Of a stretch of 64,000 nt of DNA, positions 52,282-60,465 are shown piece by piece (position 1 is the stretch's first letter; every line of letters begins with the position of its first letter). Origin of the DNA: JBGTBD01 sp041749475 (GTDB taxonomy: Bacteria; Pseudomonadota; Alphaproteobacteria; Rickettsiales; UBA998); the NCBI GenBank assembly GCA_041749475.1, contig JBGTBD010000040.1, forward strand, positions 4,270 through 68,269, read 5' to 3'. A model generated the notes under the pieces. That model had not been told where the DNA came from. It saw only the letters and a list, made by a program, of their open reading frames with translations, and did not search any database. The translations under genes were made by a program, and so were the position numbers.

Positions 52282-53259
52282 ATGAAATCAAAACTCCTCA
52301 TCTTCGGCGGTAACGGGCAGGTGGGTCGTGCGCTGAACCAGTTGGCCGAGGGCAATGTGGTGGTGCTGGGGCGTGACGAAGCGGACCTTTCCAAACCTGA
52401 ATCATTACGCAAAATCATCGCCGACCTCGCTCCGACAAAAATCATCAACGCCGCTGCCTACACAGCGGTCGATAAAGCAGAGGAAGAGGAAGCGCTCGCC
52501 ACTATCATCAACGCCGAAGCCCCGGGCGTGATGGCGGAAGAGGCGGCAAAACGCGGCATTCCCTTCGTGCATTATTCCACCGATTACGTCTTCAACGGCA
52601 GTGGTGAGCGCCCATGGAAAGAAGACGACGCCACCGCGCCGCTGAACGCCTATGGCCGTAGCAAACTAGCCGGTGAGAAGGCGGTGCTGGCCGCTGGTGG
52701 CCAAGCCCTCATCTTCCGCATCTCATGGGTCTATGACGCTTACGGCAAGAACTTCCTGAACACGATGCTGCGATTGGGCAAGGACAGAGAAACCCTAAAA
52801 GTCGTCGCCGACCAATACGGCGCGCCCTGTTACGCTCCGCACGTGGCGCAAGCGACGCTCGCTATCCTCCAGTTTTACTCCCCCCTTGAGGGGGAGTCGA
52901 AACCGTCTTCGGTTTCGGTGGGGGGCGTTCTTGAGCAAGAAAGGCTTCCCCCCACCGGCTCCCTGCGTTCGCCGACTCCCCCTCAAGGGGGGAGTAAAAG
53001 TGAAAGTGGCATCTACCATATGGCTAACAGCGGCGTGACCACATGGCACGAATTCGCCACCACGATCTTCGATGAAGCGAAAAAGCGCGGCATGAAGCTG
53101 GCGGTAAAGGAAGTCCTCCCCATCCCCGCCAGCGAGTATCCCACCCCCGCTACCCGTCCGCAGAATTCACGGTTGGACTGTTCCAAATTGCAGGCGACAT
53201 TCGGTGTCACCTTGCCCGCATGGGAAGACGGAGTGAGGGAGGCATTGGAAACCATATGA
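52282..53259 (+). CDS. rmlD: dTDP-4-dehydrorhamnose reductase with an in-frame palindromic insert
   Basis: RmlD performs the last step to dTDP-L-rhamnose. The 325-residue chain has the cofactor loop FGGNGQVGRAL, YSTDYVFNG, the YGRSKLAGE motif (YxxxK) and RISWVYDAYGKNF. Residues about 198-240 (starting SPLEGES) have no counterpart in the family and correspond exactly to a palindromic repeat (52873-52999) translated in frame. Removing them gives about 282 residues, normal for RmlD, and joins ATLAILQF to GIYHMANSG smoothly. The enzyme is probably still active. Its stop overlaps the start of the GIY-YIG gene. Confidence 0.93.
   Translation: MKSKLLIFGGNGQVGRALNQLAEGNVVVLGRDEADLSKPESLRKIIADLAPTKIINAAAYTAVDKAEEEEALATIINAEAPGVMAEEAAKRGIPFVHYSTDYVFNGSGERPWKEDDATAPLNAYGRSKLAGEKAVLAAGGQALIFRISWVYDAYGKNFLNTMLRLGKDRETLKVVADQYGAPCYAPHVAQATLAILQFYSPLEGESKPSSVSVGGVLEQERLPPTGSLRSPTPPQGGSKSESGIYHMANSGVTTWHEFATTIFDEAKKRGMKLAVKEVLPIPASEYPTPATRPQNSRLDCSKLQATFGVTLPAWEDGVREALETI
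52873..52999. repeat. Palindromic element with 27-base terminal inverted repeats, inserted in rmlD
   Basis: The arm 52873-52899 (TTTTACTCCCCCC then TTGAGGGGGAGTCG) is the exact inverse of 52973-52999. Inside are GAAACCG-tctt-CGGTTTC and a GTGGGGGG/CCCCCCAC pairing. A homologous copy with the same arm core and internal stems lies at 54654-54782. The element has no stop codon in the rmlD frame. It has no transposase and is best seen as a non-autonomous element. Confidence 0.92.
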
Positions 53260-54065
53260 ATTTTCTAACATTTCTCAATGCGTCCGATGTGCAATTAGAT
53301 TACTCCAGCTATAAGGTTCATTTGGCGACACACTCTACTGATTCACCGCTAAATGCATTTTTGGCAGGAAAGTTTAAGGAATGGCAGGAGTTGCAAACCA
53401 AAAGAAATTTTCCATGCAAGCATATTCTTAGTCTTATACAGTATAAGAGGAATTATTGGGTCTTCGCAGGTGTATATGAGGTCATAGGCGACCCCATAAA
53501 AGTAGAAAACACAATATTATATAAATATAATACGCGCCTTTTGCCAAATCAGGAAAATTTAATCGGAAAAGTAATAGTATACCATGAGAGGAAAGGCAGG
53601 CCATCCTATTTGGTGGGGGCAAAAAATGATTTACGATTTTCTCTTGGTTATATTCTTGAGAACCAACTAACAATACGAGACTTCCCAGGGTACTATAATA
53701 TCAATATTTCCCATGTGGAATTACAAACGATTATTTCTCAGCAACTGAACTCTTGGGTGGTTGCCCTCCGGCATATGAAGGGTGTCTATTTAATAACAGA
53801 TTGTGCTACAGGAAAGTTATATGTTGGAAGTGCGTACGGAGATCAGGGAATATTGAGCCGATGGTCACAGTATGTCCTTGACGGACACGGCGGTAATCAG
53901 CGTTTGAAAGTGAAAGTTGCAACTAATAATGATTATGCAGGAAATTACCAATACTCAATATTAGAAATTGCTGATCCTCATGCTCGTGATGAGTATGTTA
54001 TTGAGAGAGAAAATCACTGGAAATCCGTTCTGAAATCTAGAGAATTTGGTTATAACGAGAATTGA
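53256..54065 (+). CDS. GIY-YIG nuclease-domain protein, AT-rich insert in the rhamnose operon
   Basis: The 269-residue protein has an unrecognised N-terminal region (about 1-170). A C-terminal GIY-YIG domain shows GVYLITDCATGKLYVGSAYG, the conserved Arg in ILSRWSQYV, GHGGN and a Glu in DEYVIEREN. GIY-YIG domains cut DNA with one metal ion. The DNA is much richer in A and T than all neighbours, suggesting recent transfer. Its ATG overlaps the rmlD stop, and rmlC begins five bases after its own stop, so it is fitted neatly into the operon. No target or methylase is nearby. Confidence 0.85.
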   Translation: MNFLTFLNASDVQLDYSSYKVHLATHSTDSPLNAFLAGKFKEWQELQTKRNFPCKHILSLIQYKRNYWVFAGVYEVIGDPIKVENTILYKYNTRLLPNQENLIGKVIVYHERKGRPSYLVGAKNDLRFSLGYILENQLTIRDFPGYYNINISHVELQTIISQQLNSWVVALRHMKGVYLITDCATGKLYVGSAYGDQGILSRWSQYVLDGHGGNQRLKVKVATNNDYAGNYQYSILEIADPHARDEYVIERENHWKSVLKSREFGYNEN

Positions 54066-54069
54066 TATC

Positions 54070-54633
54070 ATGAAACTACTCGACTGCCCCATCGACGGCC
54101 TGAAGGTCATCCAGCTGCAAGTCCACGGTGACGCGCGTGGCTTTTTCGTCGAACGCTATCACCGCCAGAAACTCTCCGATATCGGACTCGACATTGATTT
54201 CGTGCAGGATAACCATTCCCGCTCCGCCCCCGGCATCCTGCGGGGCTTGCATTACCAGCACACACCGCCGCAGGGCAAACTCGTCGGCGTCACACGCGGC
54301 GCGGTATGGGATGTAGCGGTCGATATCCGCCCCGGTTCCTTCACCTACGGCCACTATCACGCGGTGGAGTTAACGGGCGAGAACGGCGTGCTGTTCTGGA
54401 TTCCCCCCGGCTTCGCGCATGGGTTCTGCGTATTGGGCGATGAACCGGCTGATATGCTCTATAAGGTCAGCGGCCTCTACAGCGCGGCGGGCGAGGGCGG
54501 TATACGCTACGACGACCCCGCACTTGCCATCGACTGGCCCCTCAAAAACCCTACTATCTCCGCGCGTGACGAAGGGCTGATGTCCTTCGCCCAATACAAA
54601 TCCAACCCACCTTACTGGAACCACAGTGAGTAA
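54070..54633 (+). CDS. rmlC: dTDP-4-dehydrorhamnose 3,5-epimerase
   Basis: The 187-residue cupin enzyme epimerises C3 and C5 in dTDP-rhamnose synthesis. It has FFVERYHRQKLSDIG, FVQDNHSRS, the catalytic His in LRGLHYQ, and WDVAVDIRPGS with the catalytic Asp. FWIPPGFAHGFCVL closes the motif set. It is of usual length. The ATG at 54070 is five bases after the stop of the AT-rich nuclease gene, without a clear ribosome site of its own. Confidence 0.95.
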   Translation: MKLLDCPIDGLKVIQLQVHGDARGFFVERYHRQKLSDIGLDIDFVQDNHSRSAPGILRGLHYQHTPPQGKLVGVTRGAVWDVAVDIRPGSFTYGHYHAVELTGENGVLFWIPPGFAHGFCVLGDEPADMLYKVSGLYSAAGEGGIRYDDPALAIDWPLKNPTISARDEGLMSFAQYKSNPPYWNHSE

Positions 54634-54653
54634 CGCGCATAAAATAAATATAT

Positions 54654-54782
54654 ACTCCCCCCTTGAGGGGGAGTCGAAACCGCGTCGGCGGTTTCGGTGG
54701 GGGGCTACTTTCATTTATTGCATCACGGCTTTTCCCCCCACCCCCGCACAAGGGTTCGCCGACTCCCCCTCAAGGGGGGAGT
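54654..54782. repeat. Palindromic element with 23-base terminal inverted repeats (second copy)
   Basis: The arm 54654-54676 is the exact inverse of 54760-54782, and both share their sequence with the rmlD insert. Inside is GAAACCGC-gtcg-GCGGTTTC and the GGGGGG/CCCCCC pairing. It fills the space between rmlC and the glycosyltransferase gene. Its last bases, AAGGGGGGAG, form the only ribosome site of that gene (ATG seven bases after the element). Confidence 0.92.
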
Positions 54783-54789
54783 GAAGATT

Positions 54790-55575
54790 ATGCACGACAT
54801 TGTCGCTATCATCGTGACGTATAACAGTCCGCTCGATGGGGTGCAGAAAGCCGTGGAGAGCTTCCTCGCCACCCCGCTCGATGTGCAGTTGATGATCGTC
54901 GATAATAATTCCGGGGCGGGATATTTTTCTCATCTTCAAGCACTCGCGAATGAACGCGTCACCATCCTCTCATCCGGCGATAATCGCGGCTTCGGTGCGG
55001 GAAATAATTTCGGGCTGCTACGCGCACCTAACTGCCGTTACCTGCTATTCCTGAACCCGGATGTCGTCGTCCACGAAGGCACGCTTGAAACACTGACCAC
55101 TTACATGGACTCCCACCCCGATGTCGGTGTATCCACCCCGAAAGTCTTCTACGAGAACGGCGATCTCCAGCCGCTGAACAAGCGTGACCCAAAGGTGGTC
55201 GACTTGTTCCTCCGCCGCTTCATGCCTCCGTTCATCCAGGAATTGCCACTTTTCAAACGCCACATGGAGCGCTACATGATGCTCGATGTCGGCTATGAAA
55301 AAGAATGTGACGTGGAGTTTGTCACGGGATGTTTCATGTTCTTCCGCAAATCCATCCTCGACCGTATCGGCGGTTTCGACGACCGATTCTTCATGTATCT
55401 GGAGGACGCCGACATCACCCGCCGCACGCGTGAACTCGCCCGCGCGGTCTATATCCCTTCGGCCAGCATCACCCATAGCTGGCGGCGCGGCTCGCATAAA
55501 AGCATTCGCCTGCTACTGGTGATGTGCCATTCGATGACCGTCTATTTCAACAAATGGGGCTGGAAATGGTGGTGA
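54790..55575 (+). CDS. Family 2 glycosyltransferase (rhamnosyltransferase-like)
   Basis: This 261-residue soluble enzyme has the GT2 start IIVTYNSPLDG, IVDNNSG, NRGFGAGNN, the metal motif LNPDVVV and the base-containing GGFDDRFFMYLEDADITRR. The pattern fits WbbL-like rhamnosyltransferases, and the neighbours supply dTDP-rhamnose. The ATG at 54790 is chosen because AAGGGGGGAG, belonging to the palindromic element, is its ribosome site. The next gene starts within its last ten bases. Confidence 0.9.
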   Translation: MHDIVAIIVTYNSPLDGVQKAVESFLATPLDVQLMIVDNNSGAGYFSHLQALANERVTILSSGDNRGFGAGNNFGLLRAPNCRYLLFLNPDVVVHEGTLETLTTYMDSHPDVGVSTPKVFYENGDLQPLNKRDPKVVDLFLRRFMPPFIQELPLFKRHMERYMMLDVGYEKECDVEFVTGCFMFFRKSILDRIGGFDDRFFMYLEDADITRRTRELARAVYIPSASITHSWRRGSHKSIRLLLVMCHSMTVYFNKWGWKWW

Positions 55576-56519
55576 CCCCGCTGACCATCCTCGTGACCGG
55601 CGCCAACGGCTTCATCGGCCAGCACCTCTGCGCACTACTCACTGCCCAAGGCCACACCGTCCGTCGCGCCGTGCGGAAATCCGATGGCCAACCCAACACC
55701 TTCGCCACTGACCGCATCAACGGCAATACGGACTGGCGGGAGGCGGTGAAGGGGGCAGACGCTGTCGTCCATCTCGCTGCGCGGGTGCATGTACTGCGTG
55801 AACGGGACGACGTGCCACTCGCCCGCTTCCGCCGCACTAACGTTGAAGCCACGCGTAACCTCGCCCTTCAAGCTGCCGCTGAAGGGGTGAAGCGCTTTGT
55901 CTTCCTCAGCACGATTGGGGTGCATGGAGTCAAGACCGAAGGGCGCGGTTTCCGTGAGGACGACCCGCTGCTTCCGGTCAATGACTACGCCTTCTCTAAG
56001 GTAGAAGCCGAACTGGTAATGCGCGACATCACGCTGGAGACGGGTATGGAAACCGTCATCCTCCGCCCGCCCTTGGTATACGGCCCCGGTGTGAAAGCGA
56101 ATTTCTTAAAGCTCATGCAGGCAGTGGAGAAGGGGATTCCGCTGCCACTAGGAAGCATTAGGAATAAGCGCGACATGCTCTATGTTGGTAATCTGGCGGA
56201 TGCCATTAGCCGATCCATCACCCACCCCAATGCAGCGGGGGAAACCTTCCTTGTGGCGGACGGGCATGCCGTCTCCACGCCGGAATTAATCCGCGGGGTC
56301 GGCGCATATATCTGCCGTCCGGCCCGCCTGCTACCGTTACCGCCGCGTATGCTGTCGCTCATCGGACGCATCCTCGGCAAGTGTGACACGGTCTATCGCC
56401 TGACCGGATCACTGGAGGTCGATATCACGAAAATAAAGCAAACACTTGACTGGCAGCCGCCTTATGCGTTTGATGAGGGCCTGAAAGCCACCGCCGAGTG
56501 GTACCGGAGCCGGGAATAA
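55566..56519 (+). CDS. NAD-dependent sugar epimerase/dehydratase
   Basis: The 317-residue extended SDR has VTGANGFIGQHL, HLAARVHVL, FLSTIGVHG and the catalytic YAFSKVEAE (YxxxK), then ILRPPLVYGPGVKAN. The closest pattern I know is the group of UDP-hexose epimerases working with undecaprenyl-sugar transferases in O-antigen synthesis (Gne/WbpV-like). It overlaps the glycosyltransferase gene by ten bases. The exact sugar is not determined. Confidence 0.88.
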   Translation: MVVTPLTILVTGANGFIGQHLCALLTAQGHTVRRAVRKSDGQPNTFATDRINGNTDWREAVKGADAVVHLAARVHVLRERDDVPLARFRRTNVEATRNLALQAAAEGVKRFVFLSTIGVHGVKTEGRGFREDDPLLPVNDYAFSKVEAELVMRDITLETGMETVILRPPLVYGPGVKANFLKLMQAVEKGIPLPLGSIRNKRDMLYVGNLADAISRSITHPNAAGETFLVADGHAVSTPELIRGVGAYICRPARLLPLPPRMLSLIGRILGKCDTVYRLTGSLEVDITKIKQTLDWQPPYAFDEGLKATAEWYRSRE

Positions 56520-56531
56520 TAAATTTTCGTC

Positions 56532-56622
56532 GTCGCCCGAATCGCATTGCGAATATAGGGCGATCCAGAAAAAAACATAGATTCCCCTATAATTTTGCCG
56601 TAAGCAAAATTCGGGGAATGAC
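56532..56622. repeat. Dispersed two-hairpin palindromic element (copy 5)
   Basis: The first part is CGCCC...GGGCG with an inner TCGC/GCGA, ending GATCCAG. The second is ATTCCCC-tata-ATTTTGC-cgta-GCAAAAT-tc-GGGGAAT followed by GAC. It fills the gap between the epimerase and the aminotransferase gene and ends ten bases before that gene's ATG. Stems and internal loops closely match copy 7 at 62633. Confidence 0.85.
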
Positions 56623-56632
56623 GAGGAAAAAA

Positions 56633-57502
56633 ATGTCCAACATCCGCTATGTGAACGGCCAATATGTCCATGCGCGCGAGGCGTTCGTCTCGATGGAAGA
56701 CCGCGGCTACCAGTTCGCCGACGGTATCTACGAAGTGCTGGTATTCTATGGTCGCAAATTCGTCGATGAAGCGCTGCATCTGAAACGCCTGACACGCTCG
56801 CTGAGGGAACTGCGTATCGACGCGCCGATGTCCTCGAAAGCGCTTGCTTTAGTGATGAAAGAACTCGTCCGCCGTAACCAGCGGGAGGACGGCGTGCTCT
56901 ATATCCAGGTCACGCGCGGCGTCGCACCCCGCAATCACCCATTCCCTACTAGCGCCGTGAGACCCGCACTGACCATGGCCGTCATGCCCCTCAAGCTACC
57001 CAAAAAAGAAGAGGTGGAAAAAGGCGTACCCGTCGTCTCCTACCCCGACCTGCGCTGGAAACGCTGCGACATCAAATCCATCGCCCTGCTGCCCAACATC
57101 CTCGCCAAGCAACATGCGGTGGAGAAGAAGGCGCGTGAAGTGCTGCTGGTCAACGACAAGGGCATCGTCACCGAAGGCTGCCATTCCAATGTCTATATCG
57201 TCAAGAAAGGCGCGGTCATCACCCACCCGGTGGCGGACGACATCTTGAACGGCGTCCGCCGTCAGGTATTGACCGAGCTCTGCAAGAAAATGAAAGTCTC
57301 CTTCACCGAAAAGCACTTTACGCTGAAAGAGGTGATGGCGGCGGACGAAGTCTTCCTCTCCAGCGCCACGACGATGGTGCTGCCGGTGACCTCCATCGAC
57401 GGCAAGAAAATCGGCAAAGGTATGCCCGGCACAGTGACGAAACAACTCCTGGCGCATTATAAATCCGCCGTAACCAAACAAACGGGAAAACAATGGGACT
57501 GA
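56633..57502 (+). CDS. dat: D-amino-acid aminotransferase
   Basis: The 289-residue fold-type IV PLP enzyme makes D-alanine or D-glutamate for peptidoglycan, or acts on branched-chain acids. The N-terminus reads YVNGQYVHAREAFVSMEDRG and YQFADGIYEVL. The PLP lysine lies in CDIKSIALLPN, VTEGCHSNVYIV provides the Glu that binds the pyridine ring, and LSSATTMVLPVT binds phosphate. YQFADGIYEV fits D-amino-acid transaminases rather than IlvE. The ATG at 56633 follows gaggaaaaaa; the next gene overlaps by ten bases. Confidence 0.9.
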   Translation: MSNIRYVNGQYVHAREAFVSMEDRGYQFADGIYEVLVFYGRKFVDEALHLKRLTRSLRELRIDAPMSSKALALVMKELVRRNQREDGVLYIQVTRGVAPRNHPFPTSAVRPALTMAVMPLKLPKKEEVEKGVPVVSYPDLRWKRCDIKSIALLPNILAKQHAVEKKAREVLLVNDKGIVTEGCHSNVYIVKKGAVITHPVADDILNGVRRQVLTELCKKMKVSFTEKHFTLKEVMAADEVFLSSATTMVLPVTSIDGKKIGKGMPGTVTKQLLAHYKSAVTKQTGKQWD

Positions 57503-58164
57503 CCAAACCGAAAGCCGTACTCTTCGACTGGGATAACACGCTGGTCAACACCTGGCCGATCATCTTCCAAGCACTGAAGGACACGTTCGACGAATATAAG
57601 ATGACGCCGTGGACGCTGGAGCAGGTGAAAGCCAAGGTCGCCCGCTCAATGCGGGACGCGTTCCCCGAACTGTTCGGCCCCAACTGGGAAGAGGCGGGAC
57701 AACGCTACCAGACCAAATACCGCAAATACCATATCGCGCAACTGGAGCCGCTGGTCGGTGTCGATACGCTGCTGAGCTTGCTCGAAGAATCCGGCCTCCC
57801 CGTCGCCATCGTCAGCAACAAGAAGAACACCAACTTACGCGAAGAAGTCACCCACTTGGGCTGGGACGATCATTTCGACGTCCTCGTCGGCTCCGGTGAC
57901 GCCGAAGAAGACAAACCCCACCCCGCGCCCATCTTCCTCGCCTTGAAACAGATGGGTCTTGAGCCCAGCCCCGACATCTGGTTCATCGGCGACAGCCATG
58001 TAGACCTCGAAGCCGCCAAGAACGCCGGCCTCACCCCCATTTTCTACGGTGACGGTGAGATCACGGAAGACGACCAAGGCAACAAATGCCACCGCGGCCA
58101 CGCCATGCACCACCATGTGCTAGATCATGACGCGCTGGTGACGTTGATTAGGACGTATATTTAA
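57493..58164 (+). CDS. HAD-family phosphatase (phosphoglycolate phosphatase-like)
   Basis: The 223-residue protein has motif I LFDWDNTLVNT, motif II VAIVSNKKN, Lys and motif IV IWFIGDSHVDLEAAK. These give it the DxD nucleophile pair and the GDxxxD metal site of small-cap HAD enzymes. It is similar to Gph, but the substrate cannot be told. A helical cap lies at about 20-85. It overlaps the aminotransferase gene by ten bases and ends just before a palindromic element. Confidence 0.88.
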   Translation: MGLTKPKAVLFDWDNTLVNTWPIIFQALKDTFDEYKMTPWTLEQVKAKVARSMRDAFPELFGPNWEEAGQRYQTKYRKYHIAQLEPLVGVDTLLSLLEESGLPVAIVSNKKNTNLREEVTHLGWDDHFDVLVGSGDAEEDKPHPAPIFLALKQMGLEPSPDIWFIGDSHVDLEAAKNAGLTPIFYGDGEITEDDQGNKCHRGHAMHHHVLDHDALVTLIRTYI

Positions 58165-58174
58165 TGTTACATTT

Positions 58175-58239
58175 GTCACCCCGTCGCATGACGGGGTCTG
58201 GTGTGCAATACCGGATGCCGTCTCATCCGACGGCATGAC
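58175..58239. repeat. Dispersed two-hairpin palindromic element (copy 6)
   Basis: CCCCGTC-gcat-GACGGGG is edged by GTCA and TCTGG. It is followed by ATGCCGTC-tcatcc-GACGGCAT edged by CCGG and GAC. It lies exactly between two convergent stops (58164 and 58248), where it could serve as a two-way terminator. Stems equal those of copies 3 and 4. Confidence 0.88.
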
Positions 58240-58247
58240 GCACAATC

Positions 58248-59387
58248 TTAATGCTTCTTCTGCTTCAACTGCTCCAGCGCCGCATTCGCGTCTCCAAACC
58301 GTCCCTGTAACGCATCCCACTGGTCAGTGCGCATGAAGCCGATCCATTCGCGTAACGTGCGCTCAAACCCGTCCAGCAACGTCGCCACTTGTCCATAGGC
58401 GTTGGAGATGCGCTCGATGTCTGTCTCCGGCGAGGTCTGCACCACGTCGGTCATGTCGCGGAACCCTTGGCCTGCATAGCGTGCAAATTTTTCGTCTTCC
58501 TTACGCTCGGTCAGCGCCACGGTGCTGATGAGGCAGGAGGCGATGACGCGCGGGAGGAGCTCGGTCGCCGCGTCCGGGTCGGTAATGGCTTCCGTATCCT
58601 CTGGCGCGCCGCTGGTCAGTTCGGTGACGATATGCCCCAGCACGAACACGAAATGCTCAATGGCTTCCAGCACGGCGGAGCGGTTATGCTGGAGGATATC
58701 CACCCATAAGGCCGGCGATGACCCGGCGATGCGCAGGAACGGCGCCAACGTTGCAGGCAGACTGGACGTATGCTGCACCAGCGTCAACGCCACCGCGAAG
58801 GCCGTCACCTGTGGCAGGTGGGACATATAGGCATAGATATGGTCATGCAGGGCAGCATCCATCCCCTCGCACTGCCCGCCCATGCTTTCCCAGAAGCGGA
58901 TGACGGCGGCGGTCTCTTCCGGCTTATCCTCACGGTACGGCGTCAGGATGATACGCCGATGCAGGAACAACCCCGACTTCCCCGACCCCGCGCCGGATTT
59001 CTCACTTCCCGCGATAGGGTGGCAGGGAATGAACGTGGCCTGCGGTGATAAGTTCGCGGCCAGCGTAACGATGGCATGTTGTTTCACCGACCCCGTATCG
59101 ATCAGCAAGCCGTGTTCTTTCATCAGCCGTGGCAACTCGGGTGAAAGCCCCGCGAAGGTGCGCGGCGGCGTGGCGACGATCACGAGATCGGCCTTATCCA
59201 CGCAATACTCTATCGACGGAAAATATGTATCGAGCAACTGGTGGTCGCGCATGCGCTCCCCCGCTGACGAGTCGGGGTCGATGCCGATGACGGTCTTCGC
59301 CAGCCGGTGCGTACGGATGTCATGCACCAGCGAGGAGCCGATTAGCCCAAGGCCGATGACGGTGATGGTATCGAACATCTCAGCCAT
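58248..59387 (-). CDS. tyrA: Prephenate/arogenate dehydrogenase
   Basis: The 379-residue enzyme oxidatively decarboxylates prephenate (or arogenate) on the way to tyrosine. It has the NAD loop VIGLGLIGSSLVHDI, DTGSVKQ, CHPIAGSEKSG (catalytic His) and HDHIYAYMSHLPQVTA. It is some 60-70 residues longer than many alphaproteobacterial versions, with an extra helical C-terminus ending in a Lys/Gln-rich coil. The start overlaps the hisC stop by eight bases; a second ATG lies three codons on. Confidence 0.93.
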   Translation of the reverse strand: MAEMFDTITVIGLGLIGSSLVHDIRTHRLAKTVIGIDPDSSAGERMRDHQLLDTYFPSIEYCVDKADLVIVATPPRTFAGLSPELPRLMKEHGLLIDTGSVKQHAIVTLAANLSPQATFIPCHPIAGSEKSGAGSGKSGLFLHRRIILTPYREDKPEETAAVIRFWESMGGQCEGMDAALHDHIYAYMSHLPQVTAFAVALTLVQHTSSLPATLAPFLRIAGSSPALWVDILQHNRSAVLEAIEHFVFVLGHIVTELTSGAPEDTEAITDPDAATELLPRVIASCLISTVALTERKEDEKFARYAGQGFRDMTDVVQTSPETDIERISNAYGQVATLLDGFERTLREWIGFMRTDQWDALQGRFGDANAALEQLKQKKH

Positions 59388-60465
59388 GATGCAGCTTCGT
59401 AAGTGCCGCTAGCATCAACTGATTCTCCTCTGCCGTGCCGATGGAGATGCGTATATGCTCCGGCAGCCCATACGCCACCACGTCGCGCACGAAAATCCCC
59501 GCCTCTGCCAACCCGCTGACGATGCGGGACGCCGCTTCCGCGCTTCCCACATGCACCAGCACAAAATTCCCTGCGCTGGGGACGACGGTGAAGCCGAGTT
59601 TTTCTAACGCATCACCCACAACGTCACGTTGCTCCGTATTCAAGCGGCGCTGTTCGGCGACATACGCCTGATCCTCCATTGCCGCGACCCCGGCGGTCTG
59701 CCCTGCGCCGGAGGTATTGAACGGCCCGCGCACACGGTGCAACACATCGCATACCTGCTTCGGCCCATACATCCACCCCAGCCGCAGCGACGGCAATCCG
59801 TAAATCTTGGAGAAGGTGCGGAGCATCACCACATTGGTTGAATCCTTGACGATGTTCTTGCCCGAAAGCGCGTCGCCATCCTTCAGATATTCCGCATACG
59901 CCCCGTCGATGGCGAGGATGATGTCTTCGCGCAGTCCCGCGCGTAAACGTTTCAATTCACTTTCCGGCAATAGCGTTCCGGTCGGGTTATTCGGGTTGGC
60001 GAGGAACACGAGTTTCGTGCGCGGCGTAACGGCGGCGATCAACGCATCAACATCCGCATGCAGATTTTTCTCAGGCGCAGTAACCGGCGTCGCCCCAGCA
60101 CCGAGCGCGTAAATCTTATACATCAGGAACCCGTGCTGGCTATAGAGCACCTCATCCCCCGGCCCGGCATAGGCATGTACCAAAAGTCCGATGATCTCAT
60201 CCGACCCAGCACCGCAGACGATGCGCTCAGCTTCGATGCCATGCACTTTCGCGATTGCCGCAACTAACGCATGTGCCCCGCCATCAGGATACCGCCCCAA
60301 CTTCTTCGCCGCACCCCCATACGCTGCCAGCGCCGACGGGCTTGGTCCATACGGATTCTCGTTGGACGATAATTTAATCAATCGCACGTCCTTTCGCTCG
60401 GCGGATTTGCCGGGAACGTAGGGCGTGATGGAAAGGATACCGGGTTGCGGGGTGGGCGTGGTCAT
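59380..60465 (-). CDS. hisC: Histidinol-phosphate/aromatic aminotransferase
   Basis: The 361-residue fold-type I PLP enzyme has KLSSNENPYGPS, CGAGSDEIIGLLVHAY, ANPNNPTGT, DGAYAEY, the PLP Lys in RTFSKIYGLPSLRLGW and IRISIGTAEEN. Placed between chorismate mutase and tyrA it probably transaminates prephenate or 4-hydroxyphenylpyruvate as well as, or instead of, histidinol phosphate. It overlaps both neighbours by four to eight bases, so the three form one operon. Confidence 0.93.
   Translation of the reverse strand: MTTPTPQPGILSITPYVPGKSAERKDVRLIKLSSNENPYGPSPSALAAYGGAAKKLGRYPDGGAHALVAAIAKVHGIEAERIVCGAGSDEIIGLLVHAYAGPGDEVLYSQHGFLMYKIYALGAGATPVTAPEKNLHADVDALIAAVTPRTKLVFLANPNNPTGTLLPESELKRLRAGLREDIILAIDGAYAEYLKDGDALSGKNIVKDSTNVVMLRTFSKIYGLPSLRLGWMYGPKQVCDVLHRVRGPFNTSGAGQTAGVAAMEDQAYVAEQRRLNTEQRDVVGDALEKLGFTVVPSAGNFVLVHVGSAEAASRIVSGLAEAGIFVRDVVAYGLPEHIRISIGTAEENQLMLAALTKLHHG

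Noticed and set aside
48071..58239. Repeats with similar stems (48071, 52210, 58175) considered as a CRISPR or integron remnant
   Set aside because: They are single, far apart, contain two hairpins each and have no spacers or cas or integrase genes nearby.
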